From Umezawaea sp049997955 (GTDB taxonomy: Bacteria > Actinomycetota > Actinomycetes > Mycobacteriales > Pseudonocardiaceae), in assembly GCA_049997955.1 (NCBI GenBank), contig JAEBDY010000012.1, positions 248,001 to 312,000 on the forward strand: a stretch of DNA of 64,000 nucleotides. The letters are read 5' to 3'. Shown here piece after piece: positions 41,729 through 50,006 of the stretch. Numbering within the stretch: the first letter of the stretch is position 1; every line of letters begins with the position of its first letter. Under the pieces are notes generated by a model, which worked only from the letters and a program-made list of their open reading frames with translations, was not told the origin of the DNA and made no database searches. The translations under genes were made by a program, and so were the position numbers.

Positions 41729-43114
41729 TCACAGCAGGGAGGCGAGCAGGGCGACTGCCGGGAGCACGGCGCCGTCGGCCAGGTTGCCGTAGCCCAGCAC
41801 GAGGGTCGGGTCGTCCGAGTGCTCGTCCCGGTAGGTGTTCAGGTCGACCAGGTTCAGGCCCTCGGCGGCTGCGCGGCGCACGAGCGCCCCGGTGTCCGGC
41901 GAGCCCGGGAGGTGCAGCAGCAGGTGCAGGCCCGCCGCGACCCCGGTGATCCGGGAGTCCGGCAGGTGGGTGGCGAGCGCGGCCACCAGCGCGTCGCGCC
42001 TGGCGCGGTACCGCAGGCGGACCGCGCGCAGTTGGCGGTCGTACCCGCCCTGCTCCACGAACGCGGCGAAGGCGAGCTGGTCGACCACCGGCGGTGTCGC
42101 CGCGGCCGGGTTCGCCGCGCGGAACGGCTCGGCCCACGCGGGCGGGAGGACGTGCCAGCCGATGCCCAGCGCCGGGCTCAGGGTCTTGCTCACCGACCCG
42201 AACAGCGCCACGTGGGCGGGCGCCATGCCCTGGACCGTGCCGACCGGACGGCGGTCGTAGCGGAAGTCGGCGTCGTAGTCGTCCTCCAGGACCAGGCCGT
42301 CCACGTCGCGGGCCCACGCGACGAGCGCGGCCCGCCGGGCCGGGGCGAGCACCGTGCCGGTGGGGAACTGGTGCGCGGGCGTCACGACCACCGCGCGCAC
42401 CCCGTGCAGCAGGTCCACCCGCACGCCGTCCTCGTCGACCGGGACCGGCACCACGGTCAGGCCCGCCGCGGCCACCGCCTGCCGCGTGCGGCCCCAACTC
42501 GGCTCCTCCACGGCGATGGAGGTGACGCCCGCGGCGGCCAGCGCGCGGCACACCCCGGTCACGCCCTCGGTGACGCCCGCGCAGATGGTGACGTCCCGCG
42601 GGGTGGTCGACGCGCCGCGGCAGCGCCGGAGGTACTCGGCCACGACCGCCCGCAGCCGGGGGTGCCCGCCGCGCGGCGGGACGCCGAACTCGGTGTGCGG
42701 CATGGTGTTCAGGGCTTCGCGCAGCGCGTCGGCCCACCGGCGGCGGGGGAACGCCCGCAGGTCGGGCAGGCCGGGTGCGAGGTCGTACCGGGGAGCGGGC
42801 GCGGTGGCGGACGACGTCCTGGGCGGCCGCCCCTCCCGTTCCGGTGACCACAGCACGCGGGTGGCCGCCCCGGTCCGCGCCTCCAGGTAGCCCTCGGCCA
42901 CCAGCTGCGCGTAGGCCTGCGTCACCAGCCAGCGGGAGCACGCCAGGTCGGCGGCCAGCGCGCGGCTCGGCGGCAGCGCCGAGCCGAGGGGCAGCACGCC
43001 GTCGCGGATCGCCGACCGCAGCGCCCTGGCCAGCCGTTCGTGGCGCGGTCCGACGTCCGGGCCGGACAGGTCGAGCAGCACGTCCCAGCTCAGATTGGTC
43101 TGTGATTCCGGCAC
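41729..43114 (-). CDS. MocR/PdxR-type regulator (GntR-aminotransferase fusion)
   Basis: A ~461-residue regulator. The GntR helix-turn-helix (RHERLARALRSAIRDGVLPLGSALPPSRALAADLACSRWLVTQAYAQLVAEGYLEARTG) is joined to an aminotransferase class I-like domain. The PLP-lysine region reads VALFGSVSKTLSPALGIGWHV, and VLEDDYDADFRYDRRPVG precedes it. MocR proteins sense PLP or an amine adduct. GTG codons at 43114 and 43132 are both possible; the former lies eight bases after a TACGGT -10. The divergent aldo-keto reductase gene is the likely target. Confidence 0.88.
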   Translation of the reverse strand: MPESQTNLSWDVLLDLSGPDVGPRHERLARALRSAIRDGVLPLGSALPPSRALAADLACSRWLVTQAYAQLVAEGYLEARTGAATRVLWSPEREGRPPRTSSATAPAPRYDLAPGLPDLRAFPRRRWADALREALNTMPHTEFGVPPRGGHPRLRAVVAEYLRRCRGASTTPRDVTICAGVTEGVTGVCRALAAAGVTSIAVEEPSWGRTRQAVAAAGLTVVPVPVDEDGVRVDLLHGVRAVVVTPAHQFPTGTVLAPARRAALVAWARDVDGLVLEDDYDADFRYDRRPVGTVQGMAPAHVALFGSVSKTLSPALGIGWHVLPPAWAEPFRAANPAAATPPVVDQLAFAAFVEQGGYDRQLRAVRLRYRARRDALVAALATHLPDSRITGVAAGLHLLLHLPGSPDTGALVRRAAAEGLNLVDLNTYRDEHSDDPTLVLGYGNLADGAVLPAVALLASLL

Positions 43115-43122
43115 GGAAACGG

Positions 43123-43154
43123 ACCGTAGCACCGGACCGATCGCGGCTTACGGT
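43123..43154. promoter_or_regulatory. Back-to-back -10 elements of MocR and aldo-keto reductase genes
   Basis: TACGGT occurs on both strands, at 43128-43123 (minus) and 43149-43154 (plus). Each is followed after seven or eight bases by a GTG start, so both transcripts may be leaderless and the two -35 regions overlap. The MocR protein could regulate both from one site. Confidence 0.45.
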
Positions 43155-43164
43155 TCTCCCCGTG

Positions 43165-44169
43165 ATGAAGCGAACCGAACTCGGCCGCACCGGGACCACC
43201 GTCGGCCAGGTCTCCCTGGGCTGCATGCTGATGGGCACCTACACCGACGAACCGACCTCGTACCGGATGCTCGACTCGTTCCTCGATGCCGGAGGCGACT
43301 TCCTCGACACGGCCAACTGCTACTCGTGGTGGCACTCGGGCAGCGCGGGCGGCGAGAGCGAGGAACTGCTCGGCCGCTGGATGGCCGACCGCGGCAACCG
43401 CGACCGGGTCTTCCTCGCCACGAAGGTCGGCGGCGTCGTCACCGACGTGCCCGCCTCGCTGGTCAACGGCAAGGCGGACTGGGACGTCGCGTCGAAGCAC
43501 TTCGAGGGAACGGGCGCCGACGTCGTCCGCCGGGGGATCGACGCCAGCCTGCGCAGGCTCGGCACCGACCACGTCGACCTGTACTACGTCCACGTCGACG
43601 ACCTGGCGACCCCGTTGGAGGAGACCCTGGAGGCGCTGGACGGGATCGTCCGGGCGGGCAAGGTCCGGCACATCGGCTGGAGCAACGTGCGGACGTGGCG
43701 GCTGGAGCGGATCCGGCAGCTCGCCGACCGCCACGGCTGGGTGGCCCCGGTCGCGGTGCAGCAGCAGCACTCCTACCTGCGGCCCGCGCCGCGCACGGAC
43801 CGGGCGGGCATCGCCGGACCCGAACTGCTGGACTACCTGACCGCGCACGACGACCTGTCCCTGGTCGCGTACTCGCCGATCCTCCAGGGGATTTACGACG
43901 ACGCGGACCGCAGGGCGGGGCACGGGATGTGGACGGCCTACGCCGGGCAGGACTCGGAAGCCCGACTGGCGGTGCTCGGGAAGGTCGCCGCGGAGCTGGG
44001 GGCGACCGGCAACCAGGTCGCGCTGGCGTGGCTGCTGCACCAGCGGTCGCCCGCCGTGATCCCGATCGCCGGGACCCGGACGTGGGAGCAGTTCGAGGCG
44101 TTCCTGCCCGCGCTCGACGTGGAACTGGGCGAGGAGCACCTGGCGGCGCTGGAGGCGGCCGGGGCCTGA
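43165..44169 (+). CDS. Aldo/keto reductase
   Basis: A 334-residue NADPH-dependent reductase with a TIM-barrel. The catalytic tetrad can be traced: Asp and Tyr in DFLDTANCYSWW, Lys in FLATKVGG, His in VDLYYVHVDD. The cofactor segments IGWSNVRTW, VAYSPILQG and IPIAGTRTWEQFEAF are present. The ATG at 43165 is directly preceded by an in-frame GTG at 43162 that is closer to the predicted transcript start. Target of the divergent MocR regulator by position; since MocR proteins use PLP, an aldehyde from vitamin B6 or amine metabolism is a possible substrate. Confidence 0.9.
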   Translation: MKRTELGRTGTTVGQVSLGCMLMGTYTDEPTSYRMLDSFLDAGGDFLDTANCYSWWHSGSAGGESEELLGRWMADRGNRDRVFLATKVGGVVTDVPASLVNGKADWDVASKHFEGTGADVVRRGIDASLRRLGTDHVDLYYVHVDDLATPLEETLEALDGIVRAGKVRHIGWSNVRTWRLERIRQLADRHGWVAPVAVQQQHSYLRPAPRTDRAGIAGPELLDYLTAHDDLSLVAYSPILQGIYDDADRRAGHGMWTAYAGQDSEARLAVLGKVAAELGATGNQVALAWLLHQRSPAVIPIAGTRTWEQFEAFLPALDVELGEEHLAALEAAGA

Positions 44170-44246
44170 AACTCCTCCGCGCGCCAGGCAACCATTCCCG
44201 TCGCCCGACTGGTACCTGGAGTGTCGGATGAGCGAAGGGCCGCGTT

Positions 44247-44744
44247 GTGGTGGGTGTACCCGAGGGGTTCGAGGAGTTCGTGGCGGCCGCGTCGCCGCGG
44301 CTGTTGCGGACGGCGTTCCTGCTCACGAGGGACGCGGGGCACGCGGAGGACCTCCTCCAGACCGCGCTGGCGCGGGCGTGGCGGGCGTGGAACCGGGTCG
44401 GCGGCGACCCGGAGCCGTACGTGCGGCGGATCATCGTCAACACCCACGCCACCTGGTGGCGGCGGAGGTGGCGGGGTGAGGAACCCACCGAGCGGCTGCC
44501 GGACCGGCCGGGTGGGACGCCGCAGGACGTCGTCGGCGACCGCGAGTGGTTGTGGCAGGCGCTGGGCCGACTGCCTCGCAGGCAGCGCACGGTACTGGTG
44601 CTGCGCTTCTACGAGGACCTGACCGAGGCCCAGACCGCGGAGTTGATGGGCTGTTCCGTCGGCACGGTGAAGAGCCAGGCGAGCCGGGCGCTGGCCAAGT
44701 TGCGGCTGGACGACGTGTTCGCCGAGGAAGGGGCTCGGCGATGA
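44247..44744 (+). CDS. SigE-type ECF sigma factor (SigE-like, SACE family)
   Basis: A 165-residue ECF sigma factor of the SigE-family subgroup abundant in actinobacteria. Region 2: FEEFVAAASPRLLRTAFLLTRDAGHAEDLLQTALARAWRAW; region 4: LPRRQRTVLVLRFYEDLTEAQTAELMGCSVGTVKSQASRALAKLR. The GTG start has GAAGGG. Its stop overlaps the ATG of the membrane protein downstream (ATGA), the usual layout for sigma/anti-sigma pairs. Confidence 0.93.
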   Translation: MVGVPEGFEEFVAAASPRLLRTAFLLTRDAGHAEDLLQTALARAWRAWNRVGGDPEPYVRRIIVNTHATWWRRRWRGEEPTERLPDRPGGTPQDVVGDREWLWQALGRLPRRQRTVLVLRFYEDLTEAQTAELMGCSVGTVKSQASRALAKLRLDDVFAEEGARR

Positions 44745-45709
44745 ACCTCACCGATCTCACCGAGGTGCTGCGGGAGCGCGCCGAACCGCTCGGCACGAGC
44801 CAGGACGCGCGACTGGCCGGTGTCCGGGCGAAGGTGACGGCGTCGCGCCGACGCCGTGCCGTCGCGGGCGCCGCCTGCGTGGTCCTCGCCCTCGTGGGCG
44901 TGGTGTTCGCGGTGATCCCGAAGTCGGGGACGTCGTCGGAGCCAGCCGTGCCGGTGCGGAACTTCCCGGAGTACCAGTCGGGAACGAGGCTGCTCGCCCA
45001 GGCGTGGGGAGACCTGCCGGGGACCGGTGCCACGGTGCGGTTCGTGCCGGAGTCGCTGGAACTGAAGGTCTTCTGGAAGTGCGAGATCGGGGAGGGCAAG
45101 GTCCTGCACGCGACGATCACCGTGAACGACAGGCCGTTCAGCGGCAGCACCTGCGGTGATGGAGCCGTGACCGTCAAGCCCGCGGACTGGGGGTTGGCGG
45201 GGGTCGTGGTCGGTGAGCCCAGCACGGTGACGATCGTCGTGGAGGGTGAACGGGGCAGCTCACCGGACGGCGGGACGAGCACGGCGGCCCCACCACCGCG
45301 CGGAACGTTCGGGATCGCCGTCGGGGAGGGGGTGCCGCCCGACGAGTACCCGTTCCCGCCACGTCCGGAGGTGCTCCCCACCTTCGATCGCGACCTCCTG
45401 GGGGAGCGGCACCTCGTGTCCGCCGATCCGGAGGATCCGATGAAGCGGACGGAGGTCACCGTCGAATGGCCGGACGTGCGGCTGCTGGTGGCGCGGTTGA
45501 ACGCACCGGGCAGGCTGCGGGTGCTCTTGAACGACGTGGAGGTCGTCGACCACTCCCAGTGGGACTACGCGGCAGGCGGCTCCCAGAGCATTTTCGCGCA
45601 CCAGTGGGAATCCACCCACGGGCTGGCACTGGCGGAGGGCGACCACGTCCGGGTCACCGTGATCCCGGAACGGGTCACCGGGGACTGGGAGGTCGTCGTC
45701 ACGAACTGA
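44741..45709 (+). CDS. Membrane-anchored partner of the ECF sigma factor
   Basis: A 322-residue protein with a short cytoplasmic N-terminus (about 40 residues: LTDLTEVLRERAEPLG...), one TM helix (RRRRAVAGAACVVLALVGVVFAVIP) and an external beta-rich domain (VRFVPESLELKVFWKCEIGEGKVLHATITVND). Such coupled proteins behind SigE-type sigma genes are thought to act as anti-sigma factors or sensors. I see no zinc anti-sigma motif, so the function is inferred from position only. Confidence 0.75.
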   Translation: MNLTDLTEVLRERAEPLGTSQDARLAGVRAKVTASRRRRAVAGAACVVLALVGVVFAVIPKSGTSSEPAVPVRNFPEYQSGTRLLAQAWGDLPGTGATVRFVPESLELKVFWKCEIGEGKVLHATITVNDRPFSGSTCGDGAVTVKPADWGLAGVVVGEPSTVTIVVEGERGSSPDGGTSTAAPPPRGTFGIAVGEGVPPDEYPFPPRPEVLPTFDRDLLGERHLVSADPEDPMKRTEVTVEWPDVRLLVARLNAPGRLRVLLNDVEVVDHSQWDYAAGGSQSIFAHQWESTHGLALAEGDHVRVTVIPERVTGDWEVVVTN

Positions 45710-45767
45710 GCCGCGGCTTTTTGTCGGTGCCCGCTGCTAGCGTCCGCGCTCTCGTCATCTTGGGAGC

Positions 45768-46259
45768 GTGGATCGGGTGGAGGACAACGAGAAGGCGGTG
45801 TTGCCGCACTTCCTGGAAGCGCAGCGCGCCAGCGTCCTGGCGATCGTGGAGGGCCTCGGCACCGAGGCCATGACCACGGCCGTGCTGCCCTCCGGCTGGA
45901 CGCCGCTCGGCATGGTCGAGCACCTCGGCCACGCCGAGCGGCACTGGTTCCAGGAGGTGCTCACCGGGTCGGCGGATCCCCTGCCGTGGATCGACGAGCG
46001 CACGCCGCTGCGCACCTCGCAGAACCCGTCGGCGGTCTTCGAGTTCTACCGGGCGCAGTGCGAGCGGTCGAACGCCCTCCTCGCGGCCGCGCCGCTGTCG
46101 ACGCGTCCGCGCGGCAGCCACCCCGCCCCGCTCGGCGACGAGATCACCGACCTGCGCCGGATCGTGCTGCACCTGATCGAGGAGACCGCGCGCCACGCCG
46201 GTCACCTCGACGCCGCCCGTGAACTGCTCGACGGTGCAACGGGCCTCGGGCCCCGCTAG
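45768..46259 (+). CDS. DinB-fold protein (DUF664, mycothiol-transferase type)
   Basis: A 163-residue four-helix DinB-type protein. The metal-binding histidines are in GMVEHLGHAERHWF and LHLIEETARHAGHLDAARELLDG; GWTPLGMVEHLGHAERHWF is the DUF664 signature. Related actinobacterial proteins are mycothiol- or bacillithiol-dependent transferases and detoxification enzymes. A later GTG at 45777 could also serve as start. Stand-alone gene. Confidence 0.88.
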   Translation: MDRVEDNEKAVLPHFLEAQRASVLAIVEGLGTEAMTTAVLPSGWTPLGMVEHLGHAERHWFQEVLTGSADPLPWIDERTPLRTSQNPSAVFEFYRAQCERSNALLAAAPLSTRPRGSHPAPLGDEITDLRRIVLHLIEETARHAGHLDAARELLDGATGLGPR

Positions 46260-46321
46260 CCCGGTTGGCATAGCATCGCGGTCGGTCGGGTCCGCCGAGC
46301 ACCCGAGGCGGAAGGGGACAG

Positions 46322-49300
46322 GTGAGCCAGGCGTCGAAGGACACGTCCGTGGCCGGTGTCGCCTCCGCGCGCTGGGGAGTGCGGCCGGAGCCCGCGACGG
46401 CCCGGTACGCGGAGCCGGGGTGGCAGCACTCGCCCATGCCGGTCGAACGCCCGTGCCCGACGTGCGGCGGGCAGTTGCACGGCCTGTACCGGTCGCACCC
46501 GCACAAGGGGCGGCAGCAGCTCCAGGCCGCGGTGGTGTGCCCGGCCTGCCCGGCCTCGTTCACGTTGCGGGAGTTGCAGCTCTCGCAACGGGCGGTGCTG
46601 GGGGAGTTGCGGCCGGAGTCGGTGGCCCGCCGGTTGCGGGAGGAAGCGCAACTCGCCGCGCTCGAACGTCCCTCGGTCGCGCAGCGACCGATCAGCACCC
46701 CACCACGACCCGCCCCCGACGCCCCTGCCCTCGACGTCCCCGCCACAGAGCAGCGGACCGAGGTTCCCCCGCGACGACCGCGAGGGCTGCCGACGACGGG
46801 TCGGCCTCCAGCCGCGGAAGAGCGGAGCGCGGTACCTCCGCGACCAGGACGGACACCGGGCACCAGCCCGGTCTGCCCTCGGCAGGCTCCGGAACTCGTC
46901 GAACCGGATCCGCTCGAACCGGACCCGCTCGACCGGGACCCCCGTGAGGCGGACCTGGTCGAACCGGTTCCCGCCGAACCGGACCCCCTCGACCGGGACC
47001 CCCGTGAGGCGGACCTCGTCGAACCGGTTCCCGCCGAACCGGAACCCGTCGAGCCCGAGGTCGTCGCACCCGTTCGGCGACGGGTGTCGACCACCGTGAT
47101 GGCGGCGCGGATCCGGTCGATCCTCACCGGCTCGACGACGGTCGCCGCTGCCCCGGCGGCGTCGATCCCGGTCCTGCCCCCGGCGCTGGTCGAGACGACC
47201 GAGCACCGGCTGGTGTGGTGGCGCAAGACCGTCGATCCGCGCCTGGAGCTGCCGGACCTGCCGCCGGGCGTCGACGTGCGCGTGGTGCTGCCCGAACACC
47301 CGAGGTTCGACGGCCTGCGGGAACGGCTCAAGCAGGCCGAGGTCGCGTTCCGGTCGGTCCCGCACTGGATCGAGGAGGAGGTGGTCTCCTCGGTCGGCCC
47401 GAACGGGAGGCTCGCGCCGGTGATGGCCGCGGCGTGGCTGTCCGAGGTGGGCGGGCTCGTGCCGGACCGGTGCGACCCGGTCGGCGGCGACGGCGCACTG
47501 GCGGCGCTGCTGGCGTTCGAGGTGCTGTGGGACCTGCACGAGCCGGTCGACCCGGCGACCGTGCCCGACTCGACGCCCGCCGAGCGCCTCGTCCCGCCGG
47601 AGTGGCTGCCGTTCCTGTCCTTCCCGCTGCTCAACCCGGCGCAGAGCCAGGCCGCGCCGCACATCCTGGACACCGACGAGCACCTGCTGGTCGCCGCGCC
47701 GACCGGGGCGGGCAAGACCACGATCGGGAAGCTGGCCGCGTTGCGGTCGATCCTGCAGGACGGCCGCAAGGCCGCGTGGCTGGTGCCGCAGCGGTCGCTG
47801 ACCGACGAGCTGAACACCGAGCTGGAAGCGTGGCGCCGCAACGGGTTGCGGGTGGAACGCCTGTCCGGCGAGTACGCCGTGGACATCGAGAAGGTCCGCG
47901 AGGCGGATCTGTGGGTGGCGACCACGGAGAAGTTCGAGGCGATCTGCCGCACGGGCTCGTTGCAGGCCGCGCTCGGCGAGGTCGGGTGCCTGGTGGTCGA
48001 CGAGATCCACCTGCTGGGCAGCCCCGGTCGCGGCGCGCTGCTGGAGGCGCTGCTGGCACGGGTGCGGGGCGCGGAGTCGCCGGTGCGGATCGTGGGCCTG
48101 TCCGCGACGGTGTCCAACGCCGCCGAGGTCGCCGAGTGGCTGCAGGCCACGCTGGTGACCACGACCTGGCGGCCGTCGCGGGTGACGTGGCAGCTGCCGG
48201 TGATCCCGGCCAGCGCCGGTTTCACGGCTGGCAGTCGGATGCGCGAGCAAGCGGTGGTGGAGCTGACCGAACGGCACACCGCCGAGTCTGGCAGCGTGCT
48301 GGTGTTCTGCGGCTCCAAGCGCAACGTCCGGTCCACCGCGATGGCGGTCGCCGCCGCGCGCGGCGCCCCGGTGCACACCGCCGCGGCGGACGACGTGGAC
48401 GCGTTGACGAAGGTGTGCGCCGCGGTGGGGGTGCGCATGCACTACGCCGACTACGAGCACAAGCACGCCGCCGAACGGGCTTTCCGGGCGCGCGAGGCCG
48501 ACGTGCTGGTCGCGACCTCCACGGTCGCGGCCGGGGTGAACCTGCCCGCGCGGGCGGTGGTCGTGCGGGACACCAAGATCGGCGGCGAGCCGATGGACAC
48601 CTCCACCGTGCAGCAGATGTTCGGCCGCGCGGGCCGCATCGGCGCGGGGGAGACGCAGGGCTGGTCGTACCTGCTGACCGAGGAGACCGAGCGGGCGGCG
48701 TGGCAGACCCGCCTGGTGGCCGGGTACTCGGTGTACTCGCGGATCTACGACAGCCTCGCCGACCACGTGCTCGCCGAGGTCCTCCAGGCCCGCATCACCA
48801 CGCTGGCCGACGCGCAGGCGTGGTGGGTGGAGACCCTGGCCCACGCCCAGGGCGACGACGACCTGGAACCGGTGCAGACGGCCGTGGAGTTCCTGATCGG
48901 GGAGGGCCACCTCACCGGGGTCCGGCGCGGGGACGACCTGGTGCTGGCCACCACGGACCTGGGCAGGCTGACCGCCCGGATGATGGTGTCGACCTACACC
49001 GGGCAGCGGCTGCGCCGCACCCTCGGGCTGCTGCCCGTGCCGCAGGACCCGGACTCCGCCGAGGAGTCGCTGAGCCTGGTGCTCGCGGTCGCCGTCCCCG
49101 AACTGGCCGGAGTCCCCGTCGCCGAGTCGGTGCGGCCCGCCGTCGCGACCGCGATCAAGGCGGGCGGGCGCACGTCCCGGATCACCCACACCACCTCCAT
49201 CAAGGGTCTGGGGTCCTCCGCGTCGACCGCGCCGGGCGACCTCGCCTGGGCCGCCCTGCTGGTCACCGCCCGCTCACCGCACCTGTTCCGCGAGACGGGG

Positions 49301-49960
49301 TCGCCGCGCCGGGTCGTGGCGGGCATCCCGCTCTCCACGATCTACCCGGTCATGGACCAGGCCCCCCGGTACCTGTCGTGGCTGGCCGCCCAGGGCGTGC
49401 TGGGCACCGTGCACCCGTGGATCGCGATCGTCGCCGCCGACCTGGACCAGCGGATCCGCTGGCGGCACCTGGTGCCCCGGCGCGGGGCGGGTCGGCTGCT
49501 GTGGCTGTGCGAGCAGATGGCCACCCGCGCCCGTGCGAAGGACCTCGTCCCGGCCATGTGGCGCTCGGCGGTGAACTCCGGGTTGCGCGCCCCCGACTGG
49601 AAACCCGGCGTGCCGCCGACCGGCTGCGAACTCGACCAGGCCGGGTACACGGCCCTGCTGCGCGACCGCGCCACGGCGGCGACCATCGTCGAGGGCGACG
49701 CGGGCGCGGTGGTGTCCGGGATCGCCGGTGCGGTCGCGATCGCCTGGCGGGGCAAGGTGAGGGGTCCCGCGGTGGTCACGAAGGCGAGCACGGACGTCGA
49801 CAACCCGCGCGACCCGGACTCCGACGCCGACGCCGGAGTCGCCGTGTTCACCCGGCGCGGCGACTACCGCGCCACCGGCTGGCTCGCGGCGTACGACCGG
49901 CTCGCCGTTCCCGAGGAGGAGGAACGGCCGCCCGCGCGGACTCCCCGCCGAGGGCTGTAG
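46322..49960 (+). CDS. Large SF2 (Ski2/Hel308-like) DEAD/H helicase with zinc ribbon
   Basis: A 1212-residue helicase. A zinc ribbon (CPTCGG near residue 44, CPAC near 73) opens the protein. A disordered Pro/Glu/Asp-rich linker (about 110-260) contains a near-perfect 20-residue duplication. The helicase core follows: Q-region LLNPAQSQAAP, Walker A VAAPTGAGKTT (~460), motif II VVDEIHLLGSPGRG (~560), motif III GLSATVSNAAEVAEWL (~595), and motif VI QQMFGRAGRIGAGE (~770). The Ski2-type insertion and ratchet-like C-terminal region are present, ending in basic residues. GTG start with GGAAGGGG. The spacing and the motif set favour a nucleic-acid unwinding role in RNA or DNA processing; a defence role is conceivable but no defence partner is adjacent. 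Confidence 0.9.
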   Translation: MSQASKDTSVAGVASARWGVRPEPATARYAEPGWQHSPMPVERPCPTCGGQLHGLYRSHPHKGRQQLQAAVVCPACPASFTLRELQLSQRAVLGELRPESVARRLREEAQLAALERPSVAQRPISTPPRPAPDAPALDVPATEQRTEVPPRRPRGLPTTGRPPAAEERSAVPPRPGRTPGTSPVCPRQAPELVEPDPLEPDPLDRDPREADLVEPVPAEPDPLDRDPREADLVEPVPAEPEPVEPEVVAPVRRRVSTTVMAARIRSILTGSTTVAAAPAASIPVLPPALVETTEHRLVWWRKTVDPRLELPDLPPGVDVRVVLPEHPRFDGLRERLKQAEVAFRSVPHWIEEEVVSSVGPNGRLAPVMAAAWLSEVGGLVPDRCDPVGGDGALAALLAFEVLWDLHEPVDPATVPDSTPAERLVPPEWLPFLSFPLLNPAQSQAAPHILDTDEHLLVAAPTGAGKTTIGKLAALRSILQDGRKAAWLVPQRSLTDELNTELEAWRRNGLRVERLSGEYAVDIEKVREADLWVATTEKFEAICRTGSLQAALGEVGCLVVDEIHLLGSPGRGALLEALLARVRGAESPVRIVGLSATVSNAAEVAEWLQATLVTTTWRPSRVTWQLPVIPASAGFTAGSRMREQAVVELTERHTAESGSVLVFCGSKRNVRSTAMAVAAARGAPVHTAAADDVDALTKVCAAVGVRMHYADYEHKHAAERAFRAREADVLVATSTVAAGVNLPARAVVVRDTKIGGEPMDTSTVQQMFGRAGRIGAGETQGWSYLLTEETERAAWQTRLVAGYSVYSRIYDSLADHVLAEVLQARITTLADAQAWWVETLAHAQGDDDLEPVQTAVEFLIGEGHLTGVRRGDDLVLATTDLGRLTARMMVSTYTGQRLRRTLGLLPVPQDPDSAEESLSLVLAVAVPELAGVPVAESVRPAVATAIKAGGRTSRITHTTSIKGLGSSASTAPGDLAWAALLVTARSPHLFRETGSPRRVVAGIPLSTIYPVMDQAPRYLSWLAAQGVLGTVHPWIAIVAADLDQRIRWRHLVPRRGAGRLLWLCEQMATRARAKDLVPAMWRSAVNSGLRAPDWKPGVPPTGCELDQAGYTALLRDRATAATIVEGDAGAVVSGIAGAVAIAWRGKVRGPAVVTKASTDVDNPRDPDSDADAGVAVFTRRGDYRATGWLAAYDRLAVPEEEERPPARTPRRGL
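46921..47040 (+). repeat. Two 60-bp tandem repeats in the helicase linker
   Basis: 46921-46980 and 46981-47040 differ at two positions only (58 of 60 identical) and encode the duplicated 20-residue unit (P-L-D-R-D-P-R-E-A-D-L-V-E-P-V-P-A with flanking residues). Such recent tandem duplication suggests a length-variable linker. Confidence 0.9.
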
Positions 49961-49968
49961 CCGGACAC

Positions 49969-49999
49969 TGCTTGACTTTATCAATGAACAAGTCAAGCA
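49969..49999. promoter_or_regulatory. Inverted repeat TGCTTGACTT-N11-AAGTCAAGCA over a promoter
   Basis: Perfect 10-base arms. The left arm contains TTGACT (49972-49977), and after 17 bases AAGCAT (49995-50000) overlaps the right arm; the ATG follows six bases later. A bound repressor would cover both promoter elements. Its regulator is not encoded next to it. Confidence 0.65.
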
Positions 50000-50006
50000 T
50001 TGGGTC

